64,000 nucleotides of DNA, taken from Caryophanales bacterium UBA6865 (GTDB lineage Bacteria; Bacillota_I; Bacilli_A; RFN20; CAG-826). The position numbers were made by a program, and so were the translations under genes. The DNA lies in assembly GCA_002449265.1 (NCBI GenBank), contig DKCV01000022.1:62001-126000 (forward strand). Reading direction: 5' to 3'. The notes beneath the pieces are model-generated. The model did no database searches and was not told the DNA's origin. It saw only the letters and a list, made by a program, of their open reading frames with translations. Below are positions 7,868-17,681 of this stretch, one piece after another (position 1 is the stretch's first letter; each line of letters starts with the position of its first letter).

Positions 7868-9638
7868 GAAACAAGAAATACTTGCAACGGGTTATTCCTT
7901 TAAAAAAGTCCTACATTTTATTGGAAATTATAAAAAAGACACAATTTTTGCATGGATTTACGTCATTTTGGAAAGCATTTGCGAAGTTTTAGTGGCGTTC
8001 ATGATGAAATATCTAGTGTCTGCGATTAACGCAAGCGACATCCAAGGAATCTACCTTTATTGCGGAATTATTGCTCTTTTAGTTCTTGTTGCTTGTTTCA
8101 CTGGCGTTATGGCTGGTTATTGGGCAGCAAGCGCGAGTTCGGGACTTGGGAAGAATCTCCGCAAAGCAATGTATGAGACCGTGCAACGTTATTCTTTTAA
8201 GAACATCGATAAATTTTCAACGGCTTCGATCGTTACTAGATTAACCACAGACGTCACCAATATTCAAAACGCCTTCCAAATGGCGATTCGGGCAGTCGTT
8301 AGAGCGCCATTACTTATGGTGTTCTCTCTTATTATGTGCTTTATCACAGAGTGGCGTGTCGCTTGGATTTTCCTCATTCTGATTCCTGTGATTCTTTTCC
8401 TTCTTTTATATATCGCAAAGAAGGTCCATCCAACATTTGTAGAAGTATTTAACAAATACGATGAATTGAACCAAAGCGTGCAAGAAGATGTAGACGGAAT
8501 TCGCGTCATCAAAGCATTCGACCGTGAAGATCTTCAAAAAGAAAAATTCAATAAAGTTTCCGATTTCATTTATAAGAAATTCACTTTTGCCGAACGTATT
8601 TTGGCTTTCAATAGCCCAATCATGAATTTGGCTGTTGATGCCGCGCTTATCTTAATCGCCTATTTTGGAGCGACGCTTATTGTAAATAGCGGCGGCTCTA
8701 TCATGGGGACCGCTGACTTAACGAGTTTGTTCACTTACGTCTTCATGATTTTTAATTCCCTCATGTTGATTTCAATGGTTTACGTCATGATTACGATTGC
8801 TCGTAATAGCGTTGAACGTGCTAACGAAATCCTCGAAGAGGAACCGGATATTCAATCTCCGCAAAACGCCTTAAAAAATATCGATAATGGTGAAATTGCT
8901 TTCAAGAATGTCACCTTTTCTTATGTAAAAGATAAGCCAGTATTAAGCAATATTAATTTGGACATTCCAAGCGGTTCCACGTTAGGTATCATCGGCTCGA
9001 CCGGTTCAAGCAAGACAACGCTTGTGTCTCTTATTGCTCGACTTTATGACGTTGATTCAGGTGAAGTCGATGTCGCTGGGCACAATGTCAAAGATTACGA
9101 TTTGGTGAACTTACGCGATTCAGTCGCGGTCGTCTTGCAAAAGAATACTTTGTTCACAGGCACAATCCGTGACAATTTAAAATGGGGCAACAAAGACGCT
9201 ACGGATAAAGAAATCTGGGCCGCTTGCGATTTAGCAGAGGCAAGTAGCTTCCTTCATGATTTTCCAAAAGGATTAGACACCATGCTCGATGAAGGCGGCA
9301 CAAACGTCTCTGGTGGACAAAAGCAGCGTCTATGCATCGCTCGCGCCTTATTGAAGAATCCAAAGATATTAATTCTCGATGATTCCACAAGCGCTTGCGA
9401 TACTCATACCGATTCTTTGATTCGAAGCGGGTTATCTTCGACACGAAAAGATATTACGAAAATCATCATCTCTCAGCGTGTTCTCTCCATTAAAGATTGC
9501 GACCAGATTGTTGTCATGGATCATGGAAAAATCGTCGCAAAAGGGAATAACGAAGAGCTACTAAGAGATTGTGATATATACAAGAGTCTATTTGACTCTC
9601 AACTCGGTGGGGGAGGTGATTTCGATGCCAGGTCCTAA
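7848..9638 (+). CDS. ABC exporter half-transporter with degenerate ATPase site
   Basis: The 596-residue protein has a six-helix type IV exporter domain (~1-325) fused to a nucleotide-binding domain (~345-585). It carries the substitutions typical of the degenerate subunit of heterodimeric exporters such as TM287/288 and BmrCD: Walker A GSTGSSKTT lacks the usual last Gly, Walker B ends LILDDS with Asp in place of the catalytic Glu, and the switch His is Gln (ISQRVLS). The signature motif VSGGQKQRL is intact and would complete the partner's active site. The RBS is strong (AGGAGG). It overlaps marR upstream and the second subunit downstream. Confidence 0.92.
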   Translation: MSKIKNKKQEILATGYSFKKVLHFIGNYKKDTIFAWIYVILESICEVLVAFMMKYLVSAINASDIQGIYLYCGIIALLVLVACFTGVMAGYWAASASSGLGKNLRKAMYETVQRYSFKNIDKFSTASIVTRLTTDVTNIQNAFQMAIRAVVRAPLLMVFSLIMCFITEWRVAWIFLILIPVILFLLLYIAKKVHPTFVEVFNKYDELNQSVQEDVDGIRVIKAFDREDLQKEKFNKVSDFIYKKFTFAERILAFNSPIMNLAVDAALILIAYFGATLIVNSGGSIMGTADLTSLFTYVFMIFNSLMLISMVYVMITIARNSVERANEILEEEPDIQSPQNALKNIDNGEIAFKNVTFSYVKDKPVLSNINLDIPSGSTLGIIGSTGSSKTTLVSLIARLYDVDSGEVDVAGHNVKDYDLVNLRDSVAVVLQKNTLFTGTIRDNLKWGNKDATDKEIWAACDLAEASSFLHDFPKGLDTMLDEGGTNVSGGQKQRLCIARALLKNPKILILDDSTSACDTHTDSLIRSGLSSTRKDITKIIISQRVLSIKDCDQIVVMDHGKIVAKGNNEELLRDCDIYKSLFDSQLGGGGDFDARS

Positions 9639-11604
9639 TATGAGAGCGATGAAAGGTGGGAGAAATATGACTCCCGTTAGTAGACGCGCAAAATTTACTG
9701 CGGTGCTTCGCTTATTAAAATATGTTTTTCATTATTATCCAGGTGAGTTTTTCCTTGTTGCTTTGTTTGTATTATTAAGCGCAAGCAGTAGTGCAGTCGG
9801 AAGTTACTTCATCGGTAAAATCGTGGTTGGGCAATATGTCACGATGGGGGATGGGAAAACCCTTCGCTCAGTTGGAGACTTTTGGACGCATGAATATTTA
9901 GGAATGACTTTCGGCACGATACTTCTTGTCATGATCGGAATCTATTTGATCGGGGTCATTTCTGCTTATTTCTATAACTTCTTTATGTCACGGATTGGTC
10001 AAGGTGTCCAAAAACGGATTCGTGATGAATTATTCGAGCATATGCAAGAGCTTCCGGTGTCCTATTTTGACACGAGAACGCATGGGGACATCATGAGCGT
10101 TTTCACTAACGACGTTGATGCGCTTAGAGAAATGTTATCGCGCTGCCTCCCGATGATGCTTTCTTGCTTTGTGAGCATGGTCGTTTACTTAATCATGATG
10201 TTAATGACTGACGTCTATTTGACGCTTGTCGTCCTTGCCTTTGCTATCCTTATTTTCTTTGTGAGCAAGTATTACGCAAAAATGAGCGCTCATTATTTTG
10301 TCTCGCAACAAATTGCCTTAGGAAAAGCAAACGGCTATATCGAAGAAATGACCACAGGACAAAAAGTCATCAAGGTCTTTAATTATGAAAACCGCAACGT
10401 GGAAGGGTTTGATAAATTAAACGACAGCCTATTTACTTTCTCCACCAAGGCAAACCGCTTTGGCAACGTCTTAATGCCAACCGTGAATCAACTTGGTAAT
10501 TTGCAATATGTCATCATTAGCTTAATCGGAGGATTATGGACGATTAATGGCTTCACCTCGCTTAGCCTATTAGGCCCGATGATTGTGGGAGTGGATACCA
10601 TTATCAGTTTCCTCTCTTTCTCTAAAAACTTCGTGCAACCAATTGGGCAAATCTCTCAACAATTCAATGTTGTCGCTCTCGCTTTAGCGGGCGCTACAAG
10701 AATTTTTGAAATGATTGATACCCCAAAGGAAAAAGACGAAGGCTATGTTGAACTCGTTAACGCAAAAGAAGACGAAAACGGAAATCCGGTTGAAGTGAAA
10801 GAGAAAACAGGCAAATGGGCGTGGAAACACCCACATGGCGATGGAACGGTTACCTACACTTGGTTAAAAGGAAAAATCACCATGGATCACGTAGACTTTG
10901 GCTATACGCCAGATAAAATTGTTCTCCATGACATTACTTTATACGCTGAACCAGGGCAAAAGATTGCTTTTGTTGGCCCTACGGGGGCTGGCAAAACAAC
11001 CATCACAAATTTGATCAACCGTTTCTACGATATTGAAGACGGCAAAGTTCGATACGATGACATTAACATCAATAAAATCAAAAAAGCGGATTTAAGAAGG
11101 TCGCTTGGCATGGTTCTCCAAGACACGAAATTGTTCACGGGGACCGTAAGAGAAAACATCCGTTTCGGTAATCTAGAGGCAAGTGACGAAGAAGTTGAAA
11201 AAGCAGCGAAACTCGCTAACGCGGATTCCTTCATTCGTTTGCTCCCAAAAGGCTATGACACCATTCTTACGAATGGAGGAGCCTCTTTATCTCAAGGACA
11301 AAGGCAATTAATCGCAATTGCTCGAGCGGCTGTCGCTGATCCTCCTGCGATGATTCTTGATGAAGCGACTTCCTCAATTGATAGCCATACAGAAAAAATG
11401 GTGCAAGAAGGAATGGATGCGATTATGAAAGGAAGAACCGTCTTTGTGATCGCACACCGCCTTTCTACTGTTCAAAATAGTGATGTCATTATGGTTCTTG
11501 ACCAAGGAAGAATCATTGAGCGTGGCTCCCACGATGACCTCATGGCGAAAAAAGGAAAGTATTATCAGCTCTATACTGGTTCCACGAAAGAGCTTGAAGA
11601 CTAA
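9625..11604 (+). CDS. ABC exporter half-transporter with canonical ATPase site
   Basis: This is the catalytic partner of the preceding gene. The ATG at 9625 is chosen because GGGGGAGG lies 8 nt upstream; the frame is open further 5' but only within the previous gene. About 659 residues: a transmembrane domain (~25-350), then an NBD with Walker A GPTGAGKTT, signature LSQGQRQLI, Walker B MILDEAT and switch His in IAHRLST. The signature is altered (SQG instead of SGG), as is common in this subunit type. The two genes overlap by 14 bp. Substrate is unknown; MarR control suggests drug or toxic metabolite export. Confidence 0.93.
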   Translation: MPGPNMRAMKGGRNMTPVSRRAKFTAVLRLLKYVFHYYPGEFFLVALFVLLSASSSAVGSYFIGKIVVGQYVTMGDGKTLRSVGDFWTHEYLGMTFGTILLVMIGIYLIGVISAYFYNFFMSRIGQGVQKRIRDELFEHMQELPVSYFDTRTHGDIMSVFTNDVDALREMLSRCLPMMLSCFVSMVVYLIMMLMTDVYLTLVVLAFAILIFFVSKYYAKMSAHYFVSQQIALGKANGYIEEMTTGQKVIKVFNYENRNVEGFDKLNDSLFTFSTKANRFGNVLMPTVNQLGNLQYVIISLIGGLWTINGFTSLSLLGPMIVGVDTIISFLSFSKNFVQPIGQISQQFNVVALALAGATRIFEMIDTPKEKDEGYVELVNAKEDENGNPVEVKEKTGKWAWKHPHGDGTVTYTWLKGKITMDHVDFGYTPDKIVLHDITLYAEPGQKIAFVGPTGAGKTTITNLINRFYDIEDGKVRYDDININKIKKADLRRSLGMVLQDTKLFTGTVRENIRFGNLEASDEEVEKAAKLANADSFIRLLPKGYDTILTNGGASLSQGQRQLIAIARAAVADPPAMILDEATSSIDSHTEKMVQEGMDAIMKGRTVFVIAHRLSTVQNSDVIMVLDQGRIIERGSHDDLMAKKGKYYQLYTGSTKELED

Positions 11605-11614
11605 ACCATAATTC

Positions 11615-11657
11615 ATCAAAAAGCCCTAATCCTATAAAGCAGAAAGGGGCTTTTTTG
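11615..11657 (+). terminator. Intrinsic terminator after the ABC exporter operon
   Basis: ATCAAAAAGCCC and GGGGCTTTTTTGAT form the stem, with the T-run inside the 3' arm. Confidence 0.8.
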
Positions 11658-11784
11658 ATTCGGGCGGTTTGCTTTCTGATATTTCTCTCTTTGTTCTCTT
11701 TTTAAAAGGTTGAAAATCAAAATTTTTGAAAATTTTTTGGTAAAAATAGGAAAAACATGACTATAGATAAGTGAGGGAGCATTT

Positions 11785-11907
11785 ATGCGAACTCAAAAAC
11801 ATTTCCCCGGGGAGAATGGCGAAGAAAGGAGATTCGGGGATGGACATCGCGTCAATCGTGATGATTTTGATTCTCATCCTCCTAATAGAGAGTCAAAAAA
11901 ATTCTAA
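11785..11907 (+). CDS. Short hydrophilic ORF overlapping the toxin-like peptide
   Basis: A 40-codon frame starts with ATG 6 nt after GAGGGAG and ends at TAA (11905-11907). The product is charged and not recognised. It overlaps the hydrophobic peptide gene in another frame along most of that gene. The arrangement resembles mok over hok, where a leader frame controls toxin translation. Whether it is translated is unproven. Confidence 0.3.
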   Translation: MRTQKHFPGENGEERRFGDGHRVNRDDFDSHPPNRESKKF

Positions 11908-11998
11908 CGGCCGCAAAGGTCGTTAGAACAAAACCCTCTACCATTATAGCTTAGCCGCAAGGCTTTGCAATAATGGTTGCCCTCTTTCCCCGGGGCCG
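11803..11998 (+). ncRNA. Highly structured RNA around the toxin-like ORF
   Basis: Three structures are visible. TTCTAACGGCC / GGTCGTTAGAA (11 bp, one G-U) closes a short loop at the end of the ORF. ACCATTAT / ATAATGGT encloses an AGCC-gcaa-GGCT tetraloop stem at about 11940-11977. CCCCGGGG occurs at 11805-11812 and 11988-11995, so the RNA 5' and 3' ends could pair over about 11 bp. Long-range end pairing that hides the translation start is typical of type I toxin mRNAs. The larger hairpin could also terminate an antisense transcript on the minus strand. Confidence 0.4.
11840..11926 (+). CDS. Small hydrophobic type I toxin-like peptide
   Basis: A 28-codon frame encodes MDIASIVMILILILLIES followed by a polar, basic tail ending GRKGR. 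A single membrane helix with a charged C-terminus is the pattern of Fst/TxpA/holin-like type I toxins. AAAGGAG sits 8 nt before the ATG. The stop codon lies inside a strong hairpin, and a larger hairpin and a second copy of CCCCGGGG follow. No family assignment is possible by eye; a membrane-active peptide under antisense RNA control is inferred. Confidence 0.45.
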   Translation: MDIASIVMILILILLIESQKNSNGRKGR

Positions 11999-12340
11999 AA
12001 TGTTGATCGTTTCAATAGCAAAATAGTAATGGAAGATTTATTACTTTATAAATGGCTTGTGACGAATCTCTTAAAATCGCGTCTATTACCTATGTTTGAA
12101 ATTGGCACTTTTTGTTCTAAGAATTGTGAGCTTATGAAAAATCAACTTAATCTATTAATCTAAGCAATAATTGCAGGGATTTTCGCTTTTTCTTTTCAAT
12201 TAAATTGATTTATAAGCGAGATTTGCAACGGTAATAATACTTTTGATTCCGGTATTCATGGCAATTCTTTTACAAAAGTAATCCTATATGTACTTTTTCT
12301 TTTTCACTATTTAGAATAAAAATAAGGTACGTAAATCCGC
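11999..12340. other. AT-rich intergenic region before the first two-component system
   Basis: No convincing gene is present. A weak nested inverted repeat lies near 12186-12225 (TCGCTT...AAGCGA around CAATTAAATTG). A TAGAAT -10-like hexamer lies at 12312-12317, about 24 bp before the regulator start, without a clear -35. Confidence 0.4.
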
Positions 12341-13051
12341 ATGTTAAACGTTGCAATTGTTGAAGATGATGAAAAGGTAGCGGTCACGATTGAGACGTTT
12401 TTGTTATCCAAAAATGAGGAAGAATTCAAAACCACAAAATTTAAAAATGGCAAAGAATTCATTGATAATTTCCATGATGAATTCGATCTCATTTTTATGG
12501 ACATTGAGATGCCTGAAGTCGATGGGTTATCCGCTTCCGAAAAAGTGAGAGAAACAAATAAGAAAGTTCCTATTATCATCGTATCCTATTCCCCCAAATA
12601 CGCGGTTAAAGGCTATAACGTGAACGCCTTAGGATATTTAGTGAAACCGATTGGCAAGGTTGACTTTGATAATCTATTAGAAAAAGCGTTGAAGACAATC
12701 CAAACCAACCAAAGCTCTTTCCTTTTCATTTCCATTAAAGATAGCATTGTCAAAGTGGACACCAACGATGTTATTTATCTAGAGGTTAAGGGCCATTATT
12801 TGACGTTTTATTTTTCGAATAAGAAACCTCCTCTTGTGGTAAGAGGACGTATAACTGACTATCAAGATATGCTCTATAAGTATGGCTTTTCACGCTGCAA
12901 CGAATGCTATCTAGTTAATCTTAAACACGTTACTGAAGTATTAAGTGGCAAGAATCTTGTTTATTTAAACGATGTTGTCCTCACCATTTCCCGTTCAAAA
13001 AAGAAACGGTTCTTAAGTGATTTTACGAATTTTGTTTCTGAAGGGATGTAA
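12341..13051 (+). CDS. LytTR-family response regulator (system 1)
   Basis: The 236-residue protein has an N-terminal receiver domain with acidic pocket E8-D9-D10, phosphoacceptor Asp54 in MDIEMP, and the conserved Lys in VKPIG. A C-terminal LytTR DNA-binding domain (~135-236) contains VIYLEVKGHYLTFYF and the FSRCNECYLVNLKHV core. LytTR regulators bind short direct repeats upstream of target promoters. It is followed 3 bp later by its histidine kinase and then by the GH3 and surface-protein genes, which are its likely targets. No strong RBS is visible. Confidence 0.93.
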   Translation: MLNVAIVEDDEKVAVTIETFLLSKNEEEFKTTKFKNGKEFIDNFHDEFDLIFMDIEMPEVDGLSASEKVRETNKKVPIIIVSYSPKYAVKGYNVNALGYLVKPIGKVDFDNLLEKALKTIQTNQSSFLFISIKDSIVKVDTNDVIYLEVKGHYLTFYFSNKKPPLVVRGRITDYQDMLYKYGFSRCNECYLVNLKHVTEVLSGKNLVYLNDVVLTISRSKKKRFLSDFTNFVSEGM

Positions 13052-13054
13052 TCT

Positions 13055-14356
13055 ATGTATGAGGATTTTACCGGCCTTAATGCGATTGAGTATTATTTGA
13101 CGCGTTTTGTCATTCCTCTTTTTATCGCGGAGTCTTTGTATTTGTTTACTCTTCCCAAAAGGAAAAAATGGATTCCTCTATTTTGCAGCACCGCGTTTAT
13201 GTCCTTAATGATTTCCATTAATTTCATTTATTTTAACTTGGATTTAAAAACAGGCTGGTTTCGTTTCATTTTCCTTTTTATCTTTTTGTTGTCTTTGCTT
13301 CCGATGATCGCGACTTATTCCTTAAAAGCAAAGCAGACAATATTTTTCGCACTGTCTGCTTATGCAATACAAAACTTAGGCGACAACCTTGGAAATATGG
13401 TTATCTTCCTTTTTCACCTATTAGACAAGAAATACGAAGTTTATCAATTGCTCATTTATTCGGGAATTTACGCTTTGATTTTCGTTTCTTATTACTTCCT
13501 ATTTGTGCGGAAATTCAAAGGCGACATGATTCCTGATTTTATGAATGGGAAAGTCATTTATTTCATCACCATTATCACGATTGTCGTAGTCTACATCATT
13601 TCGATGTTTGCCCAATCCACGACCGATTTCGTTGGCTTTATTGCAAGCCGAGTATACGGGGTCGTCGCCTGTTTGTTTTTGCTATTCATTCAGTTCAACG
13701 CGTTTTATAGCAAAAAGCTTGAGAACGAAAACAAGATGTTCGCTCAGATTATCCATAACGAAAACGAAAAATACAAAACTTCCAAACGGAACGTCGACAT
13801 GATCAATATGCGCATTCATGACTTGAAGCATGAAGTAGAGAGCATCAAGGAATATGCTAGATCGAAAGAAGAACAACTCGCCTTGTCCAATCTTCAAAAT
13901 GAGTTAGAGATTTATAATAATGAAATCGAAACGGGGAACGCGACTTTAAATTTCATCCTCGCGGAAAAGTCGCTTTATTGTAAGAATAACGACATTAAAT
14001 TCTCGATTCTTGCCGACGCTTCCGCTTTAGACAAAATGGATAGCAATGACATTTATTCGCTTTTTGAGAATGCGCTCGATAACGCGGTAGAGGCGGTTTC
14101 CAAAGTGCAAAAAGAAAATAGGACGATTATTTTCAATGTCATACCAAAAGGAAAATTCGTAACGATTCATATTGAAAATTATACGAACGAAGATGTCGTT
14201 TTTCATGATGGATTGCCCATTACACGCAAAGACAAGGATTATCATGGTTACGGGATTAAATCGATTTTGCGTGTTGTTAAAAAGTATGACGGTACCTATG
14301 CGATTAATTGCAAAAATCATATTTTCACATTAAATATCGCCTTCTCTAATCTTTAA
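13055..14356 (+). CDS. GHKL sensor histidine kinase (AgrC/VirS type, system 1)
   Basis: The 433 residues start with about six hydrophobic membrane segments (~15-215), then a coiled linker, the phosphoacceptor motif MRIHDLKHEVES, and a GHKL ATPase with N-box ENALDNAVEAV and G-box GYGIKSI. This is the HPK10 class that pairs with LytTR regulators and often senses peptides. No AgrB/AgrD-type gene lies nearby, so the signal is unknown; the downstream glycosidase locus makes a glycan-related or surface signal possible. A paralogous kinase is at 28761-30074. Confidence 0.92.
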   Translation: MYEDFTGLNAIEYYLTRFVIPLFIAESLYLFTLPKRKKWIPLFCSTAFMSLMISINFIYFNLDLKTGWFRFIFLFIFLLSLLPMIATYSLKAKQTIFFALSAYAIQNLGDNLGNMVIFLFHLLDKKYEVYQLLIYSGIYALIFVSYYFLFVRKFKGDMIPDFMNGKVIYFITIITIVVVYIISMFAQSTTDFVGFIASRVYGVVACLFLLFIQFNAFYSKKLENENKMFAQIIHNENEKYKTSKRNVDMINMRIHDLKHEVESIKEYARSKEEQLALSNLQNELEIYNNEIETGNATLNFILAEKSLYCKNNDIKFSILADASALDKMDSNDIYSLFENALDNAVEAVSKVQKENRTIIFNVIPKGKFVTIHIENYTNEDVVFHDGLPITRKDKDYHGYGIKSILRVVKKYDGTYAINCKNHIFTLNIAFSNL

Positions 14357-14433
14357 AGAATATCCGTCAATTGAGACAAAGGACTTGCAAGATAGGACTA
14401 TCTACTACCCAATTTTGCGATTTTTATTATTCT

Positions 14434-14447
14434 TTAAGCGCTTACAT
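14434..14447. promoter_or_regulatory. cre-like catabolite control site before GH3-1
   Basis: TTAAGCGCTTACAT closely matches the Bacillota cre consensus (TGTAAGCGCTTACA on the opposite strand) and has the central GCGC. It lies 50 bp before the GH3 start codon, where CcpA or a LacI-type repressor could block transcription. Confidence 0.5.
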
Positions 14448-14496
14448 TAAGCAAATAGCAAATTACTCGTATTGAGAATTTGAAGAAAGGATGACT

Positions 14497-17400
14497 ATGA
14501 ATAAGAAGCGAATCGCTTTAATGGTGATTTCAGGTGCGGCCGCGATTGGAATTGTGGCCGGTTTAATCGTTGGCAATAGCCTCTACAAACAATTTGAAGG
14601 GACTATTGTCGGTGTTCTTTGTCCACCGAAAAAAGACGAGAAAGCGGCGGAAGCGTCTAGCTCTGCAGGCAATGAACTTGCGGAAAAACTCGTCGCAGAA
14701 GGCTCCGTCTTACTTAAAAACAACGGCACGCTTCCTTTAAGTCAAGATAATGTTCCAGCCGTGAATCTATTAGGATTTGGCTCTTTTAACTGGCAATATA
14801 CTGGTTCAGGAAGTGGGATTTCAGCGCCACAAAAAGGTGGTTGGGAAACTAATACCGATCTTCGTAAAGCGTTCATCGATTACGGAATCGAAATTAATGA
14901 GAACCTTTATCAATACTATTCTTCTTATTCCAATACTAGACCAGATATTGGCACGTTAGGAAATAATCGCGACAGTAATCCTTACTATACTTATTTAGTA
15001 GAGCCGGATCTTGATGCGGATGCGAGCTATAAAACTTTATTAACGCAAGCTCCGTCCTTTTCTAACACGGCGATTGTCTCTATTGGAAGAAGCGCCGGCG
15101 AAAGTGAAGATCTCCCCATGAGCCAATACAAAACGAAGCCTAGCGCAATAGATGAGTCTCGTCACACTCTTCAACTCACTACGGAAGAAGAAAAACTCCT
15201 TCGTTTTGCGGGAAGCACTTTCGAAAACGTCATCGTTTTAATCAATTCTACGAATACATTCCAAACGGATTTCTTAGATACGATCCCTGGCATTGATGCC
15301 GCTTTATCGGTAGGCGTCACCGGGAACCATGGTGCTTTAGCCATTCCAAAGCTTCTTTTTGGCGAAACCAATCCTTCTGGTCACTTAACCGATACTGTTC
15401 CTTATGAATTCTTGAAAAACGTGAATGCGAAATATTGCGGTTTCGAAGGCGTTTCTTTCTATAAGAATTCTGCGGACGTCACCGTTCCAGAAGAATCAAA
15501 AAGATACGGTCACACGAACGCTGGATACTCCTCTCGACCTGGCTTAGCCTACGTCGATTATATCGAAGACATCTATGTTGGATACCGCTGGTATGAAACT
15601 GCCGGTGTCGAAGGCGTTTTTGATAAGGAAACTCGTGAGGCGCTTGACATTAACGATAATCCCATCACCAAAACAAAATATGACGCGGTCGTTCAATATC
15701 CTTTCGGATATGGCCTTTCTTACACGAATTTCGATTGGAAAATCAATTCCGCGAAAGTGCTTGAAAAAGGAACTAATGAAGATGGGACTACTTCCGAAAA
15801 GGAAGTCAATGACGACTCGATTGAAAAGAATCGTATCTACCGTTTTGAAGTGGAAGTCACTAACGTTGGAAATGTCGCAGGAAAAGATGTTGTTGAGCTT
15901 TATAGTGCCCCATCTTATTCAAAAGGCGGCATTGAGAAAAGTGTTGTAAATCTCCTTGATTTTGCAAAAACCGACATCATTCAGCCAGGGGAAAGCGAAG
16001 TCGTCACCGTTGAAGCGGAGACTAGAGATTTTGCTTCGTTTGATGCCTATGACAAAAACGGGAATGGCAAGAATACTTATGAGATTGATGAAGGCACTTA
16101 TTCGCTTCAGCTTATGAGCGATTCCCATCATATAAAAGACGCCACAAATGCAAGTGGAGAAAAAGAACCTGGCGTAAAAGAATACCAAGCAAAATCCACC
16201 CTCATCATGGATAAAGACCCTTATACCGAACAAGAGATTTCCAATATTTTCACCGGCACGAACGCCAAAGACGGCGTCAGTGTTGATGGATTAGGGGAAG
16301 AGGGTGGCAACCAAAATATCGATTACATCTCTCGTAATGACTTCTCTAGCGATTACGCTTATCCACGCGAAAAAGCTTCTACTGGCGATATTAATACCGG
16401 TAGAGATATGGCTTCTAATATTGCTAGCAAGATGTATTTCCAAGGATATGATAGAAAAGATAGAAGCAAAGCAATTGCTTTTGATAATGCGACTGTTGAC
16501 GCTTTTGGAAATGAAGTCGATCAAACTCCAGTTACTTATAAGCCTGGCGATTTGAAAGTTACAACTTCTACCAATGAATCAAAACTTGAAAACGTCACTG
16601 AACTCGGTTTCGCTTTAGGTGAAAACTATAATGATCCACGCTGGGAAGACGTTTTAAATCAAGTGTCCATGAAGGAAGCGAAAGATACTTTAAGCAACGC
16701 TTTCTCAAAGCAAAGCGCGATTCCTTCTATTGGTCTACCAGAGGTGAATACGCTTGACGGCCCTTCTCAAATCGGTGGATTTACTTCTCCAAATAAAGGC
16801 GTTGGTTTCCCGAATTCAACACTTGTTGGTCAAACTTGGGACAAGATTCTAGCCTATGAAGAAGGCTTATCCATTGGTAGCGATATGGAAGCGCTTGGCT
16901 TATACGGAATTTGCGGAACAGGCGCGGATATTCATCGCTCTCCGTTTGGTGGAAGAAACTTCGAATATTATTCCGAAGATCCTCTTTTATCCGGCGTTAT
17001 GGCTGGAAATTATGTGAAAGGAATTCGTCAGAACGGGAAGATTGCTTATTTGAAGCATTTCGCTTTAGCGGAAACCGAAACGTGCCGTGATAACCTTTAC
17101 ACTTGGGTTAGCGAACAAGCATTAAGAGAAATATATTTAGAGCCATTTAGAATCGCGATTCAAGAATATGGCGCGAATGGCTTAATGACTTCTTATAACC
17201 GTGTTGGGGCCCTTTGGGCGGGCGGAAGCGTCGCTATGATGACTGGAGTTTTACGAAACGAATGGGGATTCAAAGGCGCGGTTATTACCGATTATTCTGA
17301 CCTTAATCGCTATATGGATTTAGACGAAACATTAAGAGCCGGTGGCGATTTAGGCATGGCGGTAGGAACGGTTAGCGATTATGACACGCCTCGCGCGCAA

Positions 17401-17679
17401 CGCGTACTTAGAAACGCGGTGAAACATGTCACTTATTCTTATCTCAACGCGATGTATTCTCGGCGGGAATATAACAAGAATCCTTGGAAAGGAAAAACGA
17501 TTACTTCTTCCAATTCCAAACCATCCTTTAACTGGGTGTCACCATTAGTTATCGATTTGAATGTCGCACTTGGATTCACTGCCTTTGGTCTAGTTTTCTT
17601 CGGCGTATTCGATTCCTTTGGATTATGCGCGCTTATCGATAAGAAACGCGAATCCAAAAAGAAGAAAGAGGGGAAATAA
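14497..17679 (+). CDS. Membrane-anchored GH3 beta-glycosidase, permuted domains (copy 1)
   Basis: Glycoside hydrolase family 3 enzyme of about 1,060 residues. The ATG at 14497 has AGAAAGG 6 nt upstream; the ATG two codons earlier abuts that RBS. Order: N-terminal membrane helix (~7-28), the alpha/beta sandwich normally found C-terminally (AEGSVLLKNNGTLPL), FnIII-like domain (~445-540, VTNVGNVAGKDVVELY), then the TIM barrel (~700-985) with HRSPFGGRNFEYYSEDP, YLKHFALAETETCRDN and the nucleophile Asp932 in GFKGAVITDYS, and a second hydrophobic segment (~1015-1038) with a KKKKEGK tail. This inverted order is known in some bacterial GH3 enzymes. Both ends would be held in the membrane with the catalytic part outside. 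Substrate specificity is not readable. Confidence 0.9.
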   Translation: MNKKRIALMVISGAAAIGIVAGLIVGNSLYKQFEGTIVGVLCPPKKDEKAAEASSSAGNELAEKLVAEGSVLLKNNGTLPLSQDNVPAVNLLGFGSFNWQYTGSGSGISAPQKGGWETNTDLRKAFIDYGIEINENLYQYYSSYSNTRPDIGTLGNNRDSNPYYTYLVEPDLDADASYKTLLTQAPSFSNTAIVSIGRSAGESEDLPMSQYKTKPSAIDESRHTLQLTTEEEKLLRFAGSTFENVIVLINSTNTFQTDFLDTIPGIDAALSVGVTGNHGALAIPKLLFGETNPSGHLTDTVPYEFLKNVNAKYCGFEGVSFYKNSADVTVPEESKRYGHTNAGYSSRPGLAYVDYIEDIYVGYRWYETAGVEGVFDKETREALDINDNPITKTKYDAVVQYPFGYGLSYTNFDWKINSAKVLEKGTNEDGTTSEKEVNDDSIEKNRIYRFEVEVTNVGNVAGKDVVELYSAPSYSKGGIEKSVVNLLDFAKTDIIQPGESEVVTVEAETRDFASFDAYDKNGNGKNTYEIDEGTYSLQLMSDSHHIKDATNASGEKEPGVKEYQAKSTLIMDKDPYTEQEISNIFTGTNAKDGVSVDGLGEEGGNQNIDYISRNDFSSDYAYPREKASTGDINTGRDMASNIASKMYFQGYDRKDRSKAIAFDNATVDAFGNEVDQTPVTYKPGDLKVTTSTNESKLENVTELGFALGENYNDPRWEDVLNQVSMKEAKDTLSNAFSKQSAIPSIGLPEVNTLDGPSQIGGFTSPNKGVGFPNSTLVGQTWDKILAYEEGLSIGSDMEALGLYGICGTGADIHRSPFGGRNFEYYSEDPLLSGVMAGNYVKGIRQNGKIAYLKHFALAETETCRDNLYTWVSEQALREIYLEPFRIAIQEYGANGLMTSYNRVGALWAGGSVAMMTGVLRNEWGFKGAVITDYSDLNRYMDLDETLRAGGDLGMAVGTVSDYDTPRAQRVLRNAVKHVTYSYLNAMYSRREYNKNPWKGKTITSSNSKPSFNWVSPLVIDLNVALGFTAFGLVFFGVFDSFGLCALIDKKRESKKKKEGK

Positions 17680-17681
17680 CT

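Noticed and set aside
13608..13802. Frames nested in the first histidine kinase gene on both strands
   Set aside because: All lie inside a clear kinase coding region and lack start signals.
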